Below, in pieces: positions 1 to 7,278 of a stretch of 11,900 nt of DNA (positions are counted from its first letter, which is position 1; every line of letters starts with the position of its first letter). The stretch is taken from contig CAZEDB010000034.1 in the NCBI GenBank assembly GCA_964510855.1, positions 1 to 11,900 of the forward strand, in the 5' to 3' direction. A program made the position numbers and the translations under genes. This DNA is from UBA8828 sp964510855 (GTDB lineage Bacteria; Verrucomicrobiota; Verrucomicrobiia; Opitutales; UBA953). A model generated the notes under the pieces. That model saw only the letters and a list, made by a program, of their open reading frames with translations, had not been told where the DNA came from and searched no databases.

Positions 1-2242
1 CATTGAGACCTGCGACGGTCTCGTTGTTGGCAGCCTTAGCTAAATTAAGTGTACCGTTGACCGTGATATCTTGGCCATCGGTTAAGAAACTCGTGGCGGT
101 ACCCGTACCATCGCTTAACTGCAGCGTTGCGCCGGAATTAATCGTGGTGGTGCCGGCATAAGTATTAGCCGCACCAGCGAATACCACGCGGTTGGTGCCG
201 GCGATGGTCACGTTACCTGTACCGGTGATACCACCGGTGAAGCTTAAGCGATCCCCAGTAGTACCGCCATTAAGGGTGACCGCCTTGTTTAAAGTAACCG
301 CGCCACTGAAAGTCGCCAAATTAGAATTGGCGGTGGTGGCTGACCCGAGGGTCACCGTACCTGAACCTTGGTTAGCAACGGTAATGGCTCGAGCGATACT
401 TACAGATCCTGCAGTAGCATCAATCAAGAGGCTCGTGTTAGAGGTGCTGGTCGAAGCGTCATTGATCGTAACGGTGCCACTGCCACCGAAGGCGTTAGAG
501 TTAGAACCAACTAAGGTACCCGCGCGTAGCGTGGTGCCTCCTGAATAAGCATTGGACGCACTCAAGAGCATCCGCCCCTCACCTGTCTTAATCAAGGTGG
601 CCGCTCCACCGAGGACTTGGTCAGCTAATTGAACCGATACCGCGAGGTCGTTGAGCGTACTGGTATCGCTGATATTAAAAGTGGTTGAGCCGCCGACGGT
701 GCCGAGGTGAATACCGTTAAGCGATGTTCCAGCCGTAGCCACAATCGTACTCCCAGTGGTACCCGAAACCGTAACCGTACCGTTAAAGGCTAAGGCCTGA
801 ACATTTTGAACATTACCCGAACCAGTACGAATAACTGCGCCGTTTTGCAGGGTGACATCGCCCAGCGAATTAAAGTAAGGCACTGCGCCAGCTTCTTTAC
901 CTTGGCGCCAAAGCGTACCGCCATCGAGCACGATGGAGGTTGCCGCCTTTACGTTATGGCCAGCGAAGATGTCGCCCTGGATGATTTTAAGTGTCGCTCC
1001 GGAATTAACCGTAATGAGACGACCTACGACCGACATATCGCCCGCGGCAGTCGCAGCCGTGCTACCGGGCGAGGCAGCAGGAGCTAACTGAACTTCACCG
1101 CCATTGATGGTAAAGTTGCCCTTGAAATTATTATTACCCGTAAGAATCAGCGTGCCGTTACCATTCTTCGTAACCGCACTATTAATGGCAATATTTGTGT
1201 CAGGGTGCCCCGAGATGACGCCGCTAATGGTAGCAAGTGCACCCGTGTCTGCAGTTATGACCAAGGTGTGGGCATTGGTATCGCCAGACTTATTGACAAA
1301 AAGTGGAACCGCCACCGTTGACGTCCCCGTACCAAAATTTAATACCTTGGTGTAGATACCGTGATAGCGATTAGAGGCGACTGAAACTGAATTCACCGTG
1401 CCGCTGTTAACCGTAAGCGCATCAGGTTGATAGTAGCCGCCGTTACCGTTAGACTGAATCGTTAGCGTTGCCCCTGAATTAACCGTAATCGCACCATTCA
1501 TCGAACGGGCATCATTGAGCTGGAGGGTGCCGTTATTGACGATGGTCGCCCCCGTGTAGTCGGAACGCCCAGTCATCGTCATCGTACCAGCTCCACTCTT
1601 GGTCAGACTCATCGAACCTGAGAGAACTCCTGAAATTGTACTCGCAGCAGAATTGGTCAGTGAAATCGCACCGTTAGCAGAAATGTTATTGGTAATATTA
1701 ATCGCACCACCGGTGAGGGTGACAGGCGTACTGCGCCAACCCTGACCGTTGGTGCCTGAAACCGTAATCGTGCCCGAGCCAGCATTGGCCGTTAGTCCAG
1801 AAGGAATGTACCAAACACCTGCCCGCCCCAACGAGACGTTAAGATTAATCGCTCCGTTGGCTGCACTCGTATCCAAAGTCAGCGTGTTACCATCTTGGTT
1901 ACGCCGACCGATATCCCCTGAAAGCGTGATCGCAGTCGCAGTGATGCTAGTGGAATTTACTAAATCAATACCTTGATAAAGCCCACCCCCACCTGTTTGC
2001 GTAAAACTAAAGGCCCCACCAAAGGTAAGATTTTGATCGAGTTTTAAATCGCGTGCTGTGACCGCCAGACCACCTGCCCCAGTAGTGAAGGTAGTGAAGG
2101 AAAAATCATCCGCAGAAGATAAGACGTAGCTAGCAGTCGTGCCGTCCCACGTAAACGACGCGGCGGACGATTGCGGTGCGGCGCCGAAAAGAACGGCAGC
2201 GGCAAGCAAAGAGGACCGGCTGATGACGGAACGCTTATTCAT
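1..2242 (-). CDS. PATR-repeat exported surface protein, N-terminal part (runs off left edge)
   Basis: The minus-strand frame is open from ATG at 2242 to the window edge, about 747 codons, and the C-terminus is missing. The first ~28 residues form a signal peptide: basic MNKR start, hydrophobic SSLLAAAVLFGAA core, small residues at the cleavage region, then mature SFTWDGTT. The rest is rich in Gly, Thr, Ser, Asn and Val with almost no Cys. It contains repeated autotransporter-associated beta-strand (PATR) units of the form LTKxGxGxxxLTGxNxYxGxTxxxxGxLxL, clearest at about 1522-1611, 1091-1185, 473-605 and 100-195, with many NSGATL/NGGxxxL variants between. Such proteins form secreted beta-helices and end in an autotransporter barrel or a PEP-CTERM-type anchor; which applies here cannot be seen. 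The biological role (adhesion, surface layer) is unknown. Confidence is high for an exported PATR protein, low for function. Confidence 0.85.
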   Translation of the reverse strand, partial: MNKRSVISRSSLLAAAVLFGAAPQSSAASFTWDGTTASYVLSSADDFSFTTFTTGAGGLAVTARDLKLDQNLTFGGAFSFTQTGGGGLYQGIDLVNSTSITATAITLSGDIGRRNQDGNTLTLDTSAANGAINLNVSLGRAGVWYIPSGLTANAGSGTITVSGTNGQGWRSTPVTLTGGAINITNNISANGAISLTNSAASTISGVLSGSMSLTKSGAGTMTMTGRSDYTGATIVNNGTLQLNDARSMNGAITVNSGATLTIQSNGNGGYYQPDALTVNSGTVNSVSVASNRYHGIYTKVLNFGTGTSTVAVPLFVNKSGDTNAHTLVITADTGALATISGVISGHPDTNIAINSAVTKNGNGTLILTGNNNFKGNFTINGGEVQLAPAASPGSTAATAAGDMSVVGRLITVNSGATLKIIQGDIFAGHNVKAATSIVLDGGTLWRQGKEAGAVPYFNSLGDVTLQNGAVIRTGSGNVQNVQALAFNGTVTVSGTTGSTIVATAGTSLNGIHLGTVGGSTTFNISDTSTLNDLAVSVQLADQVLGGAATLIKTGEGRMLLSASNAYSGGTTLRAGTLVGSNSNAFGGSGTVTINDASTSTSNTSLLIDATAGSVSIARAITVANQGSGTVTLGSATTANSNLATFSGAVTLNKAVTLNGGTTGDRLSFTGGITGTGNVTIAGTNRVVFAGAANTYAGTTTINSGATLQLSDGTGTATSFLTDGQDITVNGTLNLAKAANNETVAGLN

Positions 2243-2260
2243 GACTGTGGGGTAACACTT

Positions 2261-2288
2261 AAGTTAACTTACCACCGCTAGAGGTCAA
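2261..2288 (-). promoter_or_regulatory. Candidate promoter of the PATR-repeat protein
   Basis: Reading leftward, TTGACC (2288-2283, 5 of 6 to the -35 consensus) is followed after 16 bases by TAACTT (2266-2261), a weak -10 that keeps T1, A2 and T6. The start codon lies about 19 bases beyond. A perfect 12-base palindrome TAAGTTAACTTA (2260-2271) covers the -10 and could be an operator. This is a consensus match by eye only. Confidence 0.3.
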
Positions 2289-2312
2289 TAGGTTGGATAA
2301 TAAATTAATCGT

Positions 2313-2337
2313 AAAAACCCCTGCTGGCGAAGGGGTT
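2313..2337 (-). terminator. Rho-independent terminator, leftward
   Basis: The arms AACCCCT (2316-2322) and AGGGGTT (2331-2337) pair perfectly around an 8-base loop. Read on the minus strand, the hairpin is followed by a run of five T (2317-2313). It lies about 70 bases past the stop of the 417-residue gene at 2407 and upstream of the PATR gene, so it should end that transcript and separate the two genes. Confidence 0.7.
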
Positions 2338-2406
2338 AATTTACATATATTTAACAAAAACTAGGTTAAACTCTAAATTGGCAAAAATACCCCGCTAACC
2401 CGGCCC

Positions 2407-3660
2407 TCACCCCTGGGCTTCTCGGGAAAGGCGGGTAATAAGCCGAAAAGGTACGACTGGGTCGCCTGGAATCACGAAAGTTGGGCTTATCCCGGTAGGC
2501 TGATCGACCGTAAACCCGTCTTTATAGCCGGCTAAATCGATAATCCGCTCCAGTTTGATGGCTAAATTCTTCAATGGGCCATTAAAGATAATGCGCTTGT
2601 TGGTGATGGAGACCTGCCCGTGGTCGATGCTGACTAATTGGTCTGCGGTATGCCGCATACCCCGGTAGCTCCCCATGCGCCAAGAAAGGCCTTTCATAAT
2701 CGGGATGCGCACCGACGGCCCGCCGTAAGTAAGCCCAACCGTAACGCGCTTCATCTGCAAAAACTCGGCATCGCTTGTCCAATAACACACCTCGCCTTTA
2801 CCCAACATCAGACCGGCATCGACTTCAACCAACTCGCCAAACTCAGCTTGCCAGCGTGCTTCGCCCTTGGTGAGCCGTTCGGCAACTCCAGGAAAATCCT
2901 CCAAACTAAATCCGAAAGCTGACGCATAATCACGAATAGCGCGGGCAGATGCGGGAGCGACAGGTGCGGCGAGCGATTCTTTATCACCGATTAAAAAATC
3001 GATGTGGCGGGCAAAGACCGGCGTGCGCGCGGTAACGAGTTCAGCTGCAGTCAAACCCAGACGCGCTTCGAGTTGGCGTATTTGCTCAACAATTTCAGCA
3101 ATAGGTCGGTCGGCCTTGAGTGCTAATTCAACTTGGCTCGCATGATAACGCCCGCAGGCCGCTTTAAGTTCACTCGTAGCATGTGCGGCTGGAATCCCAA
3201 AGGCTGCGGCCACTCGTAGGAGCAAGGTCTGCTCACTCCCCGTCACCGCACCATCCGCTAAAACCATGGCAACATAGGCTTCGTACCAGGTTTTGAGCGT
3301 ATCGGCACAACGTTGACGCACCTTAGTGCCGCAGGTGACGTCGAGCGCCTCAAGCTCAGCCACTCCAACCGCACCATGATCAGGGGCTGCAGCCAGCAAA
3401 TCCCAGTAGAGAGCGAGGCACTCAGACTTAGACTTCCGACCCAACAACCGATCCAACAAGTTAGGCACCTGAGGTACAGGCCGAGTAAAAGGAAGTTGGG
3501 CGGTCTCAGCAAAGAGCAACGGCAACGGCCGCCAGTTCGTCATCCCGGTATGCCAATACCAGTCGGCCTCGCGCAACTCACCGGCACGAAATTTCTGCCG
3601 CGCCTCTTCAAGATCGACTTGGTCGATAACCACTCCGTCGCGCGCGATGCTAATATCCAT
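2407..3660 (-). CDS. GYF_2-like / TerB-like / PH-like three-part cytoplasmic protein, function unknown
   Basis: A 417-residue protein without signal peptide or membrane segments. Residues ~1-52 resemble the GYF_2 (DUF4339) fold seen near bacterial membrane and secretion proteins: an IARDGVVI strand, a helix EEARQKFRAGEL, then ADWYWHTGMTNWRPL with the typical Trp pattern. Residues ~80-205 are helical; YVAMVLADGAVTGSEQ (129-144) resembles the acidic loop and following helix of TerB-like domains (tellurite-resistance family), including the 'LADGxVxxxE' pattern. Residues ~275-410 look like a bacterial PH/GRAM-type beta domain: KGEVCYWTSDAEF, then a DHGQVSITNKRIIFNG core (346-361) and a KLERIIDLAGYKDGF segment (369-383). 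The combination suggests a scaffold or membrane-periphery sensor, but no enzymatic residues are apparent and no function should be assigned. It is divergent from the rhodopsin gene; a link is only positional. Start: ATG at 3660, with no clear Shine-Dalgarno. Confidence 0.8.
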   Translation of the reverse strand: MDISIARDGVVIDQVDLEEARQKFRAGELREADWYWHTGMTNWRPLPLLFAETAQLPFTRPVPQVPNLLDRLLGRKSKSECLALYWDLLAAAPDHGAVGVAELEALDVTCGTKVRQRCADTLKTWYEAYVAMVLADGAVTGSEQTLLLRVAAAFGIPAAHATSELKAACGRYHASQVELALKADRPIAEIVEQIRQLEARLGLTAAELVTARTPVFARHIDFLIGDKESLAAPVAPASARAIRDYASAFGFSLEDFPGVAERLTKGEARWQAEFGELVEVDAGLMLGKGEVCYWTSDAEFLQMKRVTVGLTYGGPSVRIPIMKGLSWRMGSYRGMRHTADQLVSIDHGQVSITNKRIIFNGPLKNLAIKLERIIDLAGYKDGFTVDQPTGISPTFVIPGDPVVPFRLITRLSREAQG

Positions 3661-3991
3661 CTACTAGATTCAACAAACCACCCTCGCCTTTCCAAGCCCT
3701 AAGCACTTCCCCTACCTAAGGGGTCAGGCTGCTTATTGGCCTTATTTAGAGATAAGTACCTAAACAGAAAACCTCAGGCTAACTTAACCCAACGCTCCGA
3801 CGCAAAGGCGTCACTTAGCTCAGTCACGAGAGAGTCGTCGGGCAGCTCTAACTAAGACCAACCTATCACATGGCTAAAAAAGATCCGCCAACCTCAGGGT
3901 GCTGCCTAGTGGAGAAGGTGAAAACGAACGTAACAAGTTCGTAAAAACCGCTTATTTATTACATTTGCAGGCAGCGTCATAACTGTGATAG
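3661..3991. other. Divergent intergenic region with short inverted repeats
   Basis: No gene is visible between the divergent 417-residue gene and the rhodopsin gene. The stretch holds several small pairing elements: a perfect hairpin GACGC-AAAG-GCGTC (3799-3812); CTTAG (3814-3818) complementary to CTAAG (3852-3856); GGCAGC (3841-3846) complementary to GCTGCC (3901-3906); and ACGAAC (3924-3929) complementary to GTTCGT (3937-3942). The last 50 bases before the rhodopsin start are AT-rich (TTATTTATTACATTT). No convincing -35/-10 pair was found for either gene, though both promoters should lie here. A structured leader for the rhodopsin mRNA is possible, but no known riboswitch consensus fits. 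Confidence 0.5.
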
Positions 3992-4819
3992 ATGAAGAAC
4001 CGTACCCCAAAAACTACTATGCTTAATACCCTAAAATCTGCCTTCACCAAGGCATGTATGCTGGCTTTAATCGGCCTGCTCATCCCCACCGATGCTCTCG
4101 CAGCAGCCGCGCAAGCTGGCTCTGACTTGAAGGCCGACGACTACGTTGGAGTGACCTTCTGGATCATCTCGATGGCCCTCGTAGCCGCCACCGCCTTCTT
4201 CTTCCTGGAGATTCAGCGCGTTGCCCCTAAGTGGAAGACCTCGTTGACCATCTCGGGTCTCGTGACCCTGGTTGCCGCTTCGCACTACTTCTACATGCGC
4301 GACGTGTGGGTAACCACCGGCCAAACCCCTACCGTCTTCCGTTACATTGACTGGCTCATCACCGTGCCTCTCTTGATGGTAGAGTTCTTCATCATTCTCT
4401 CGGCTGTCACTAAGGTGCCTGGTGCTGTCTTCTGGCGCCTCATGATTGGTACCTTCGTTATGCTCATCGCAGGTTACCTCGGTGAAGCGACTATCGTAGC
4501 CGCATGGCCTGCCTTTATCGTCAGTATGGCTGGTTGGGCTTACATCATCTACGAGATCTACTTCGGTGAAGCCGGCAAGATCAGCGCCGATAAAGCCACC
4601 CCTGCGGTACAGTCAGCCTTCAAGCTGATGCGTACCATCGTGGTGTTCGGTTGGGCCATCTACCCTATCGGCTACGTCCTCGGTTACCTCACCGGTGGTA
4701 AGCCCGAAGACTCGGCTGTCATGCTCAACGTGGTTTATAACCTCGCTGACGTGGTCAACAAAATCGGCTTCGGCGTGATCATCTGGAAGTGCGCCGTAAC
4801 CGAGACCGACGCTAAGTAA
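3992..4819 (+). CDS. Proteorhodopsin, green-tuned light-driven proton pump
   Basis: A 275-residue seven-helix retinal protein of the inner membrane that exports protons in light. Residues ~11-38 form a signal peptide ending ALA, as is usual for proteorhodopsins. Helix C reads RYIDWLITVPLLMVEF (117-132): Asp120 is the Schiff-base counterion and proton acceptor (Asp97 in marine green proteorhodopsin), Thr124 matches Thr101, Glu131 is the proton donor (Glu108), and Leu128 occupies the spectral-tuning site (105), predicting green absorption. His98 in SHYFYMR matches His75, and Lys257 in NLADVVNKIGF is the retinal lysine. Phe175 in helix E fills the site where antenna-carrying rhodopsins have Gly. 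ATG at 4019 (residue 10) is an alternative start with an equally plausible signal peptide; neither has a clear ribosome site. Codon use is strongly biased (nearly all Phe TTC, mostly AAG Lys), consistent with high expression. Retinal comes from the crt-blh operon downstream. Confidence 0.97.
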   Translation: MKNRTPKTTMLNTLKSAFTKACMLALIGLLIPTDALAAAAQAGSDLKADDYVGVTFWIISMALVAATAFFFLEIQRVAPKWKTSLTISGLVTLVAASHYFYMRDVWVTTGQTPTVFRYIDWLITVPLLMVEFFIILSAVTKVPGAVFWRLMIGTFVMLIAGYLGEATIVAAWPAFIVSMAGWAYIIYEIYFGEAGKISADKATPAVQSAFKLMRTIVVFGWAIYPIGYVLGYLTGGKPEDSAVMLNVVYNLADVVNKIGFGVIIWKCAVTETDAK

Positions 4820-4831
4820 TCTCTTTAAACG

Positions 4832-4872
4832 AACGGACAATGAGGTCACCCGATCTCATTGTCCGTTTTTTT
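4832..4872 (+). terminator. Strong rho-independent terminator after proteorhodopsin
   Basis: Arms 4832-4847 and 4852-4867 pair over 16 bp with one G-T wobble around a 4-base loop (ACCC), followed by a T run to 4872. It starts 12 bases after the rhodopsin stop. It should stop most read-through, so the retinal operon needs its own promoter. The flanking A tract is short, so termination is mainly rightward. Confidence 0.9.
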
Positions 4873-4897
4873 ATGGGGGTCTCTCAAGCGAGTCCCG

Positions 4898-4906
4898 TGG
4901 TATAAG
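4898..4906 (+). promoter_or_regulatory. Candidate extended -10 promoter of the retinal operon
   Basis: TGG-TATAAG (4898-4906) fits the extended -10 pattern TGn-TATAAT with one mismatch. It lies between the rhodopsin terminator and the crtE ATG at 4933, giving a leader of roughly 20 bases. No good -35 is present at the usual distance (4878-4883, GGTCTC), which extended -10 promoters can tolerate or which may mean an activator is needed. Inferred by eye. Confidence 0.45.
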
Positions 4907-4932
4907 TTCAATTAGTTATCCTACCCCGCCCT

Positions 4933-5799
4933 ATGCCTACCTCAACCGACATCTCCCTCCCTGAGGTAGAGCGTCAGATGTTGGCATTAACTGGGCCTAC
5001 TGATCTCAGTGAAGCCGACACCTCAGCAACACTGAAGGCGGCTCACTATCATCTAAGCGGAGGTGGCCAGCGCGTCCGCGCCCACCTCGCCCTGCACGCT
5101 TGCCGCGCCCTCGGCGTCAAAGCCAGCGATGCCATCCTACTCGCGGCCGCAGCTGAGCTGCTTCACAATGCCTCACTCGTCCACGACGACCTGCACGACC
5201 ACGAAACCACCCGGCGCGGCCAGCCTACCATTTGGCGTGCCTTCGGCAAAGACGTTGCCATCTGCGCTGGCGACCTCCTGCTCTCCGCCGCCTACGGAGC
5301 AGTCGCCAAGTTTAGTGACACCGCCCTGCTTCCTGCCCTACTCGAGCGCATTCACCGTCGAACTCTAGCGGTTATCAACGGGCAGTGCTCCGAACTTTCG
5401 GCCAAAGACAAAGTGGTCAACACCGTTGAGGCCTACCAAGCTATCGTCATCGGAAAATCCGGCGCTCTCCTAAGTTTACCCCTCGAGTTAGCTTTCATCG
5501 CCGCCCGCTTACCTGAAGCCTGTGTTCCGAGCCGCGAGGCCGCGCTCGCTTTTGGTTTAGGTTATCAAATGCTCGATGATCTAGAAGATTTAGCCGAAGA
5601 TACCGAACGGCAAACCCTCAACATCGTTTTAGTCCTGCGCGCCAGCGGTGCAGGCACTGCGGCCACTGCCCAGGCGATTGCCCTCGCTCAAGGTCACCTC
5701 AACCAAGCCGTGGAGTTAGCCCAAAAGCTCCCTCACGGCGCCGGTGATTTGTTAGCCGAACGTGCCTTGGCTCTCGGCAAACGCTTGCGAGCCGCTTAA
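4933..5799 (+). CDS. crtE: Geranylgeranyl diphosphate synthase (CrtE)
   Basis: A 288-residue all-helical type I prenyl transferase that extends allylic diphosphates with isopentenyl diphosphate to C20 GGPP, the carotenoid precursor. The isoprenoid binding motif GGGQRVR is at 43-49. The first Asp-rich motif is D85-D86-L-H-D89 followed by RRG (94-96). The second is D215-D216-L-E-D219. GKSGALL (174-180) matches the conserved GKTG..L element. The first Asp motif is the short DDxxD form rather than the DDxxxxD of many bacterial FPP/GGPP synthases; together with a small residue (Ala) five positions upstream it fits a C20 or longer product. GGPP is inferred from context, as first gene of the retinal operon. 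The ATG has no visible Shine-Dalgarno (upstream CCCCGCCCT), so this start is supported by the family N-terminus and by the promoter position. No idi gene is nearby. Confidence 0.93.
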   Translation: MPTSTDISLPEVERQMLALTGPTDLSEADTSATLKAAHYHLSGGGQRVRAHLALHACRALGVKASDAILLAAAAELLHNASLVHDDLHDHETTRRGQPTIWRAFGKDVAICAGDLLLSAAYGAVAKFSDTALLPALLERIHRRTLAVINGQCSELSAKDKVVNTVEAYQAIVIGKSGALLSLPLELAFIAARLPEACVPSREAALAFGLGYQMLDDLEDLAEDTERQTLNIVLVLRASGAGTAATAQAIALAQGHLNQAVELAQKLPHGAGDLLAERALALGKRLRAA

Positions 5800-5808
5800 A
5801 TCACGGGG

Positions 5809-7278
5809 GTGAAAGTCGTCGTCATCGGTGGTGGTTTTGGTGGCCTTGCCGCTGCCTTACGCCTTCGTGCTAAAGGATACGACGTCACGCTACTCGAACG
5901 CACCCAAGCGCTAGGTGGACGTGCCCAAGTCTACGAATGCGAAGGCTTCCGCCACGACGCAGGCCCTACCGTTATCACCGCCCCTTTTCTCCTCGAGGAA
6001 CTCTTCGCCCTCTTTAACGAGAAACTCAGCGACCACGTCCAACTTGTCCCCGTCAAACCTTGGTACCGCTTCCGTTTCCATGATGGCTCAGAATTTGATT
6101 ACGGCGGCACGCTCGATGAAACCTTAGCGGCTATCGCTAAAATCGAACCGCGCGACTGCCAGGGCTACCTCGATCTCTTAGCCCATTCGAAAAAAATCTA
6201 CCAAGTCGGCTTCGAGCAACTCTCCGCCCAACCCTTTCATCGTTTCATGACCATGCTGCGGCAAGTGCCCGCGCTGCTCCGTCTGAGAAATTATGAAACG
6301 GTATGGGACATGGTCGCACGCCACCTGCGCGATCCTCGCCTGCGCCAAGCCTTCTCCATTCAGCCCCTCCTCGTCGGTGGCAACCCCTTCGAGACCACTA
6401 GCATCTACGGTCTGATTCATTATCTCGAACGCGCCCACGGGGTACACTTTGCCATGGGCGGCACCGGCGCACTGGTCAAAGCCTTGGGCGACTTAATGCA
6501 ACGCCACGGCATAACCCTTCGCCTCGGCGTTACCGTGCAATCGCTCGACATCGTTAACGGCGTCGCACGCGGCGTCGTACTCGAAGACGGCACCCGGCTC
6601 GACGCTGATTTAATTGTCTCCAATGCTGACGCTGCCCATCTGCATACGCACATGATTGCGCCCGCAGCACGGGCAACTTCAACCTCCCTCAAACTAAAAG
6701 CCGCCAGCTACTCAATGGGGCTCTACGTGCTCTACTTCGGCACTAAGCGCACTTACCCCGACGTCGCCCACCACACTGTCTGGATGGGCCCGCGCTACCG
6801 CGAACTCCTCGAAGATATTTTTAATCGGCAAGTTTTGGCCGAAGACTTTTCCCTCTACCTTCACCGCCCCACTGCCACCGACAAGAGCTTCGCCCCGCCG
6901 GGCTGCGACAGCTTCTACGTGCTCTGCCCCGTACCCAACCTACAAGCCAACATCGACTGGGCGACCGAAGAACCTCGCCTACGTGCCCGCATCATTGATG
7001 CCCTCGCTGCCACGATTCTACCGGGCCTACACGAAACCATCACAGGCGTCTTCGCCAAGACCCCGGTCGACTTTAAACATACCTACCAAAGTATGCACGG
7101 GGCAGGCTTCTCGATCGCTCCCCTCTTCCGTCAATCCGCCTGGTTCCGTTTCCATAATCAAGCCGAGGGCATTCGTAATCTCTACCTCGTGGGTGCCGGC
7201 ACCCACCCCGGTGCGGGTCTGCCCGGTGTACTCTGCTCGGCCAAACTGATTGATTCTCTAATTCCTGCGGCGACATGA
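5809..7278 (+). CDS. crtI: Phytoene desaturase (CrtI)
   Basis: A 489-residue FAD-dependent desaturase/isomerase converting 15-cis-phytoene to all-trans-lycopene at the membrane surface. The N-terminal dinucleotide fold is at residues 3-31 (VVVIGGGFGGL, ending in the acidic Glu30), followed by ALGGRA and the substrate-side element HDAGPTVITAPF (49-60), typical of CrtI from proteorhodopsin clusters. The C-terminal bacterial-type phytoene dehydrogenase signature lies at 457-475 (NLYLVGAGTHPGAGLPG and on). Length is normal for CrtI (~490-500). The start is GTG at 5809, 9 bases after the crtE stop, preceded by a G-rich stretch (CACGGGG) that may be a compressed Shine-Dalgarno. It is the only codon that keeps the full flavin fold. 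The stop overlaps the next start as ATGA (7275-7278), indicating translational coupling. Related desaturases making neurosporene are possible, but the downstream lycopene cyclase argues for lycopene. Confidence 0.95.
   Translation: MKVVVIGGGFGGLAAALRLRAKGYDVTLLERTQALGGRAQVYECEGFRHDAGPTVITAPFLLEELFALFNEKLSDHVQLVPVKPWYRFRFHDGSEFDYGGTLDETLAAIAKIEPRDCQGYLDLLAHSKKIYQVGFEQLSAQPFHRFMTMLRQVPALLRLRNYETVWDMVARHLRDPRLRQAFSIQPLLVGGNPFETTSIYGLIHYLERAHGVHFAMGGTGALVKALGDLMQRHGITLRLGVTVQSLDIVNGVARGVVLEDGTRLDADLIVSNADAAHLHTHMIAPAARATSTSLKLKAASYSMGLYVLYFGTKRTYPDVAHHTVWMGPRYRELLEDIFNRQVLAEDFSLYLHRPTATDKSFAPPGCDSFYVLCPVPNLQANIDWATEEPRLRARIIDALAATILPGLHETITGVFAKTPVDFKHTYQSMHGAGFSIAPLFRQSAWFRFHNQAEGIRNLYLVGAGTHPGAGLPGVLCSAKLIDSLIPAAT

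Noticed and set aside
192..1976. Several plus-strand open frames (about 75-118 codons) opposite the PATR gene
   Set aside because: They are Val/Pro/Ala-rich complements of the Gly/Thr/Asn-rich repeat gene on the minus strand, with no domain or ribosome site; typical shadow frames.
3799..3812. GACGCAAAGG resembles part of the c-di-GMP-I (GEMM) riboswitch core
   Set aside because: The partner elements (CACGCACAGGGCAAACC and the GGUAGGUAGCGGGG-type tetraloop receptor side) are absent, and the sequence closes into a simple 5-bp hairpin on its own.
3813..3860. CTTAGCTCAGT looks like a tRNA D-arm
   Set aside because: No matching acceptor stem, anticodon arm or GTTCRA T-loop follows at the required spacing.
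3770..3898. AACCTCAGG occurs twice exactly 120 bases apart (3770-3778, 3890-3898)
   Set aside because: A 9-base repeat in a 331-base spacer may be chance, and the flanks show no further similarity.
3910..3991. GGTGAAAAC and AACTGTGATAG fragments recall cobalamin riboswitch boxes
   Set aside because: The order and spacing of the conserved boxes are wrong and the CCCGC element is missing.
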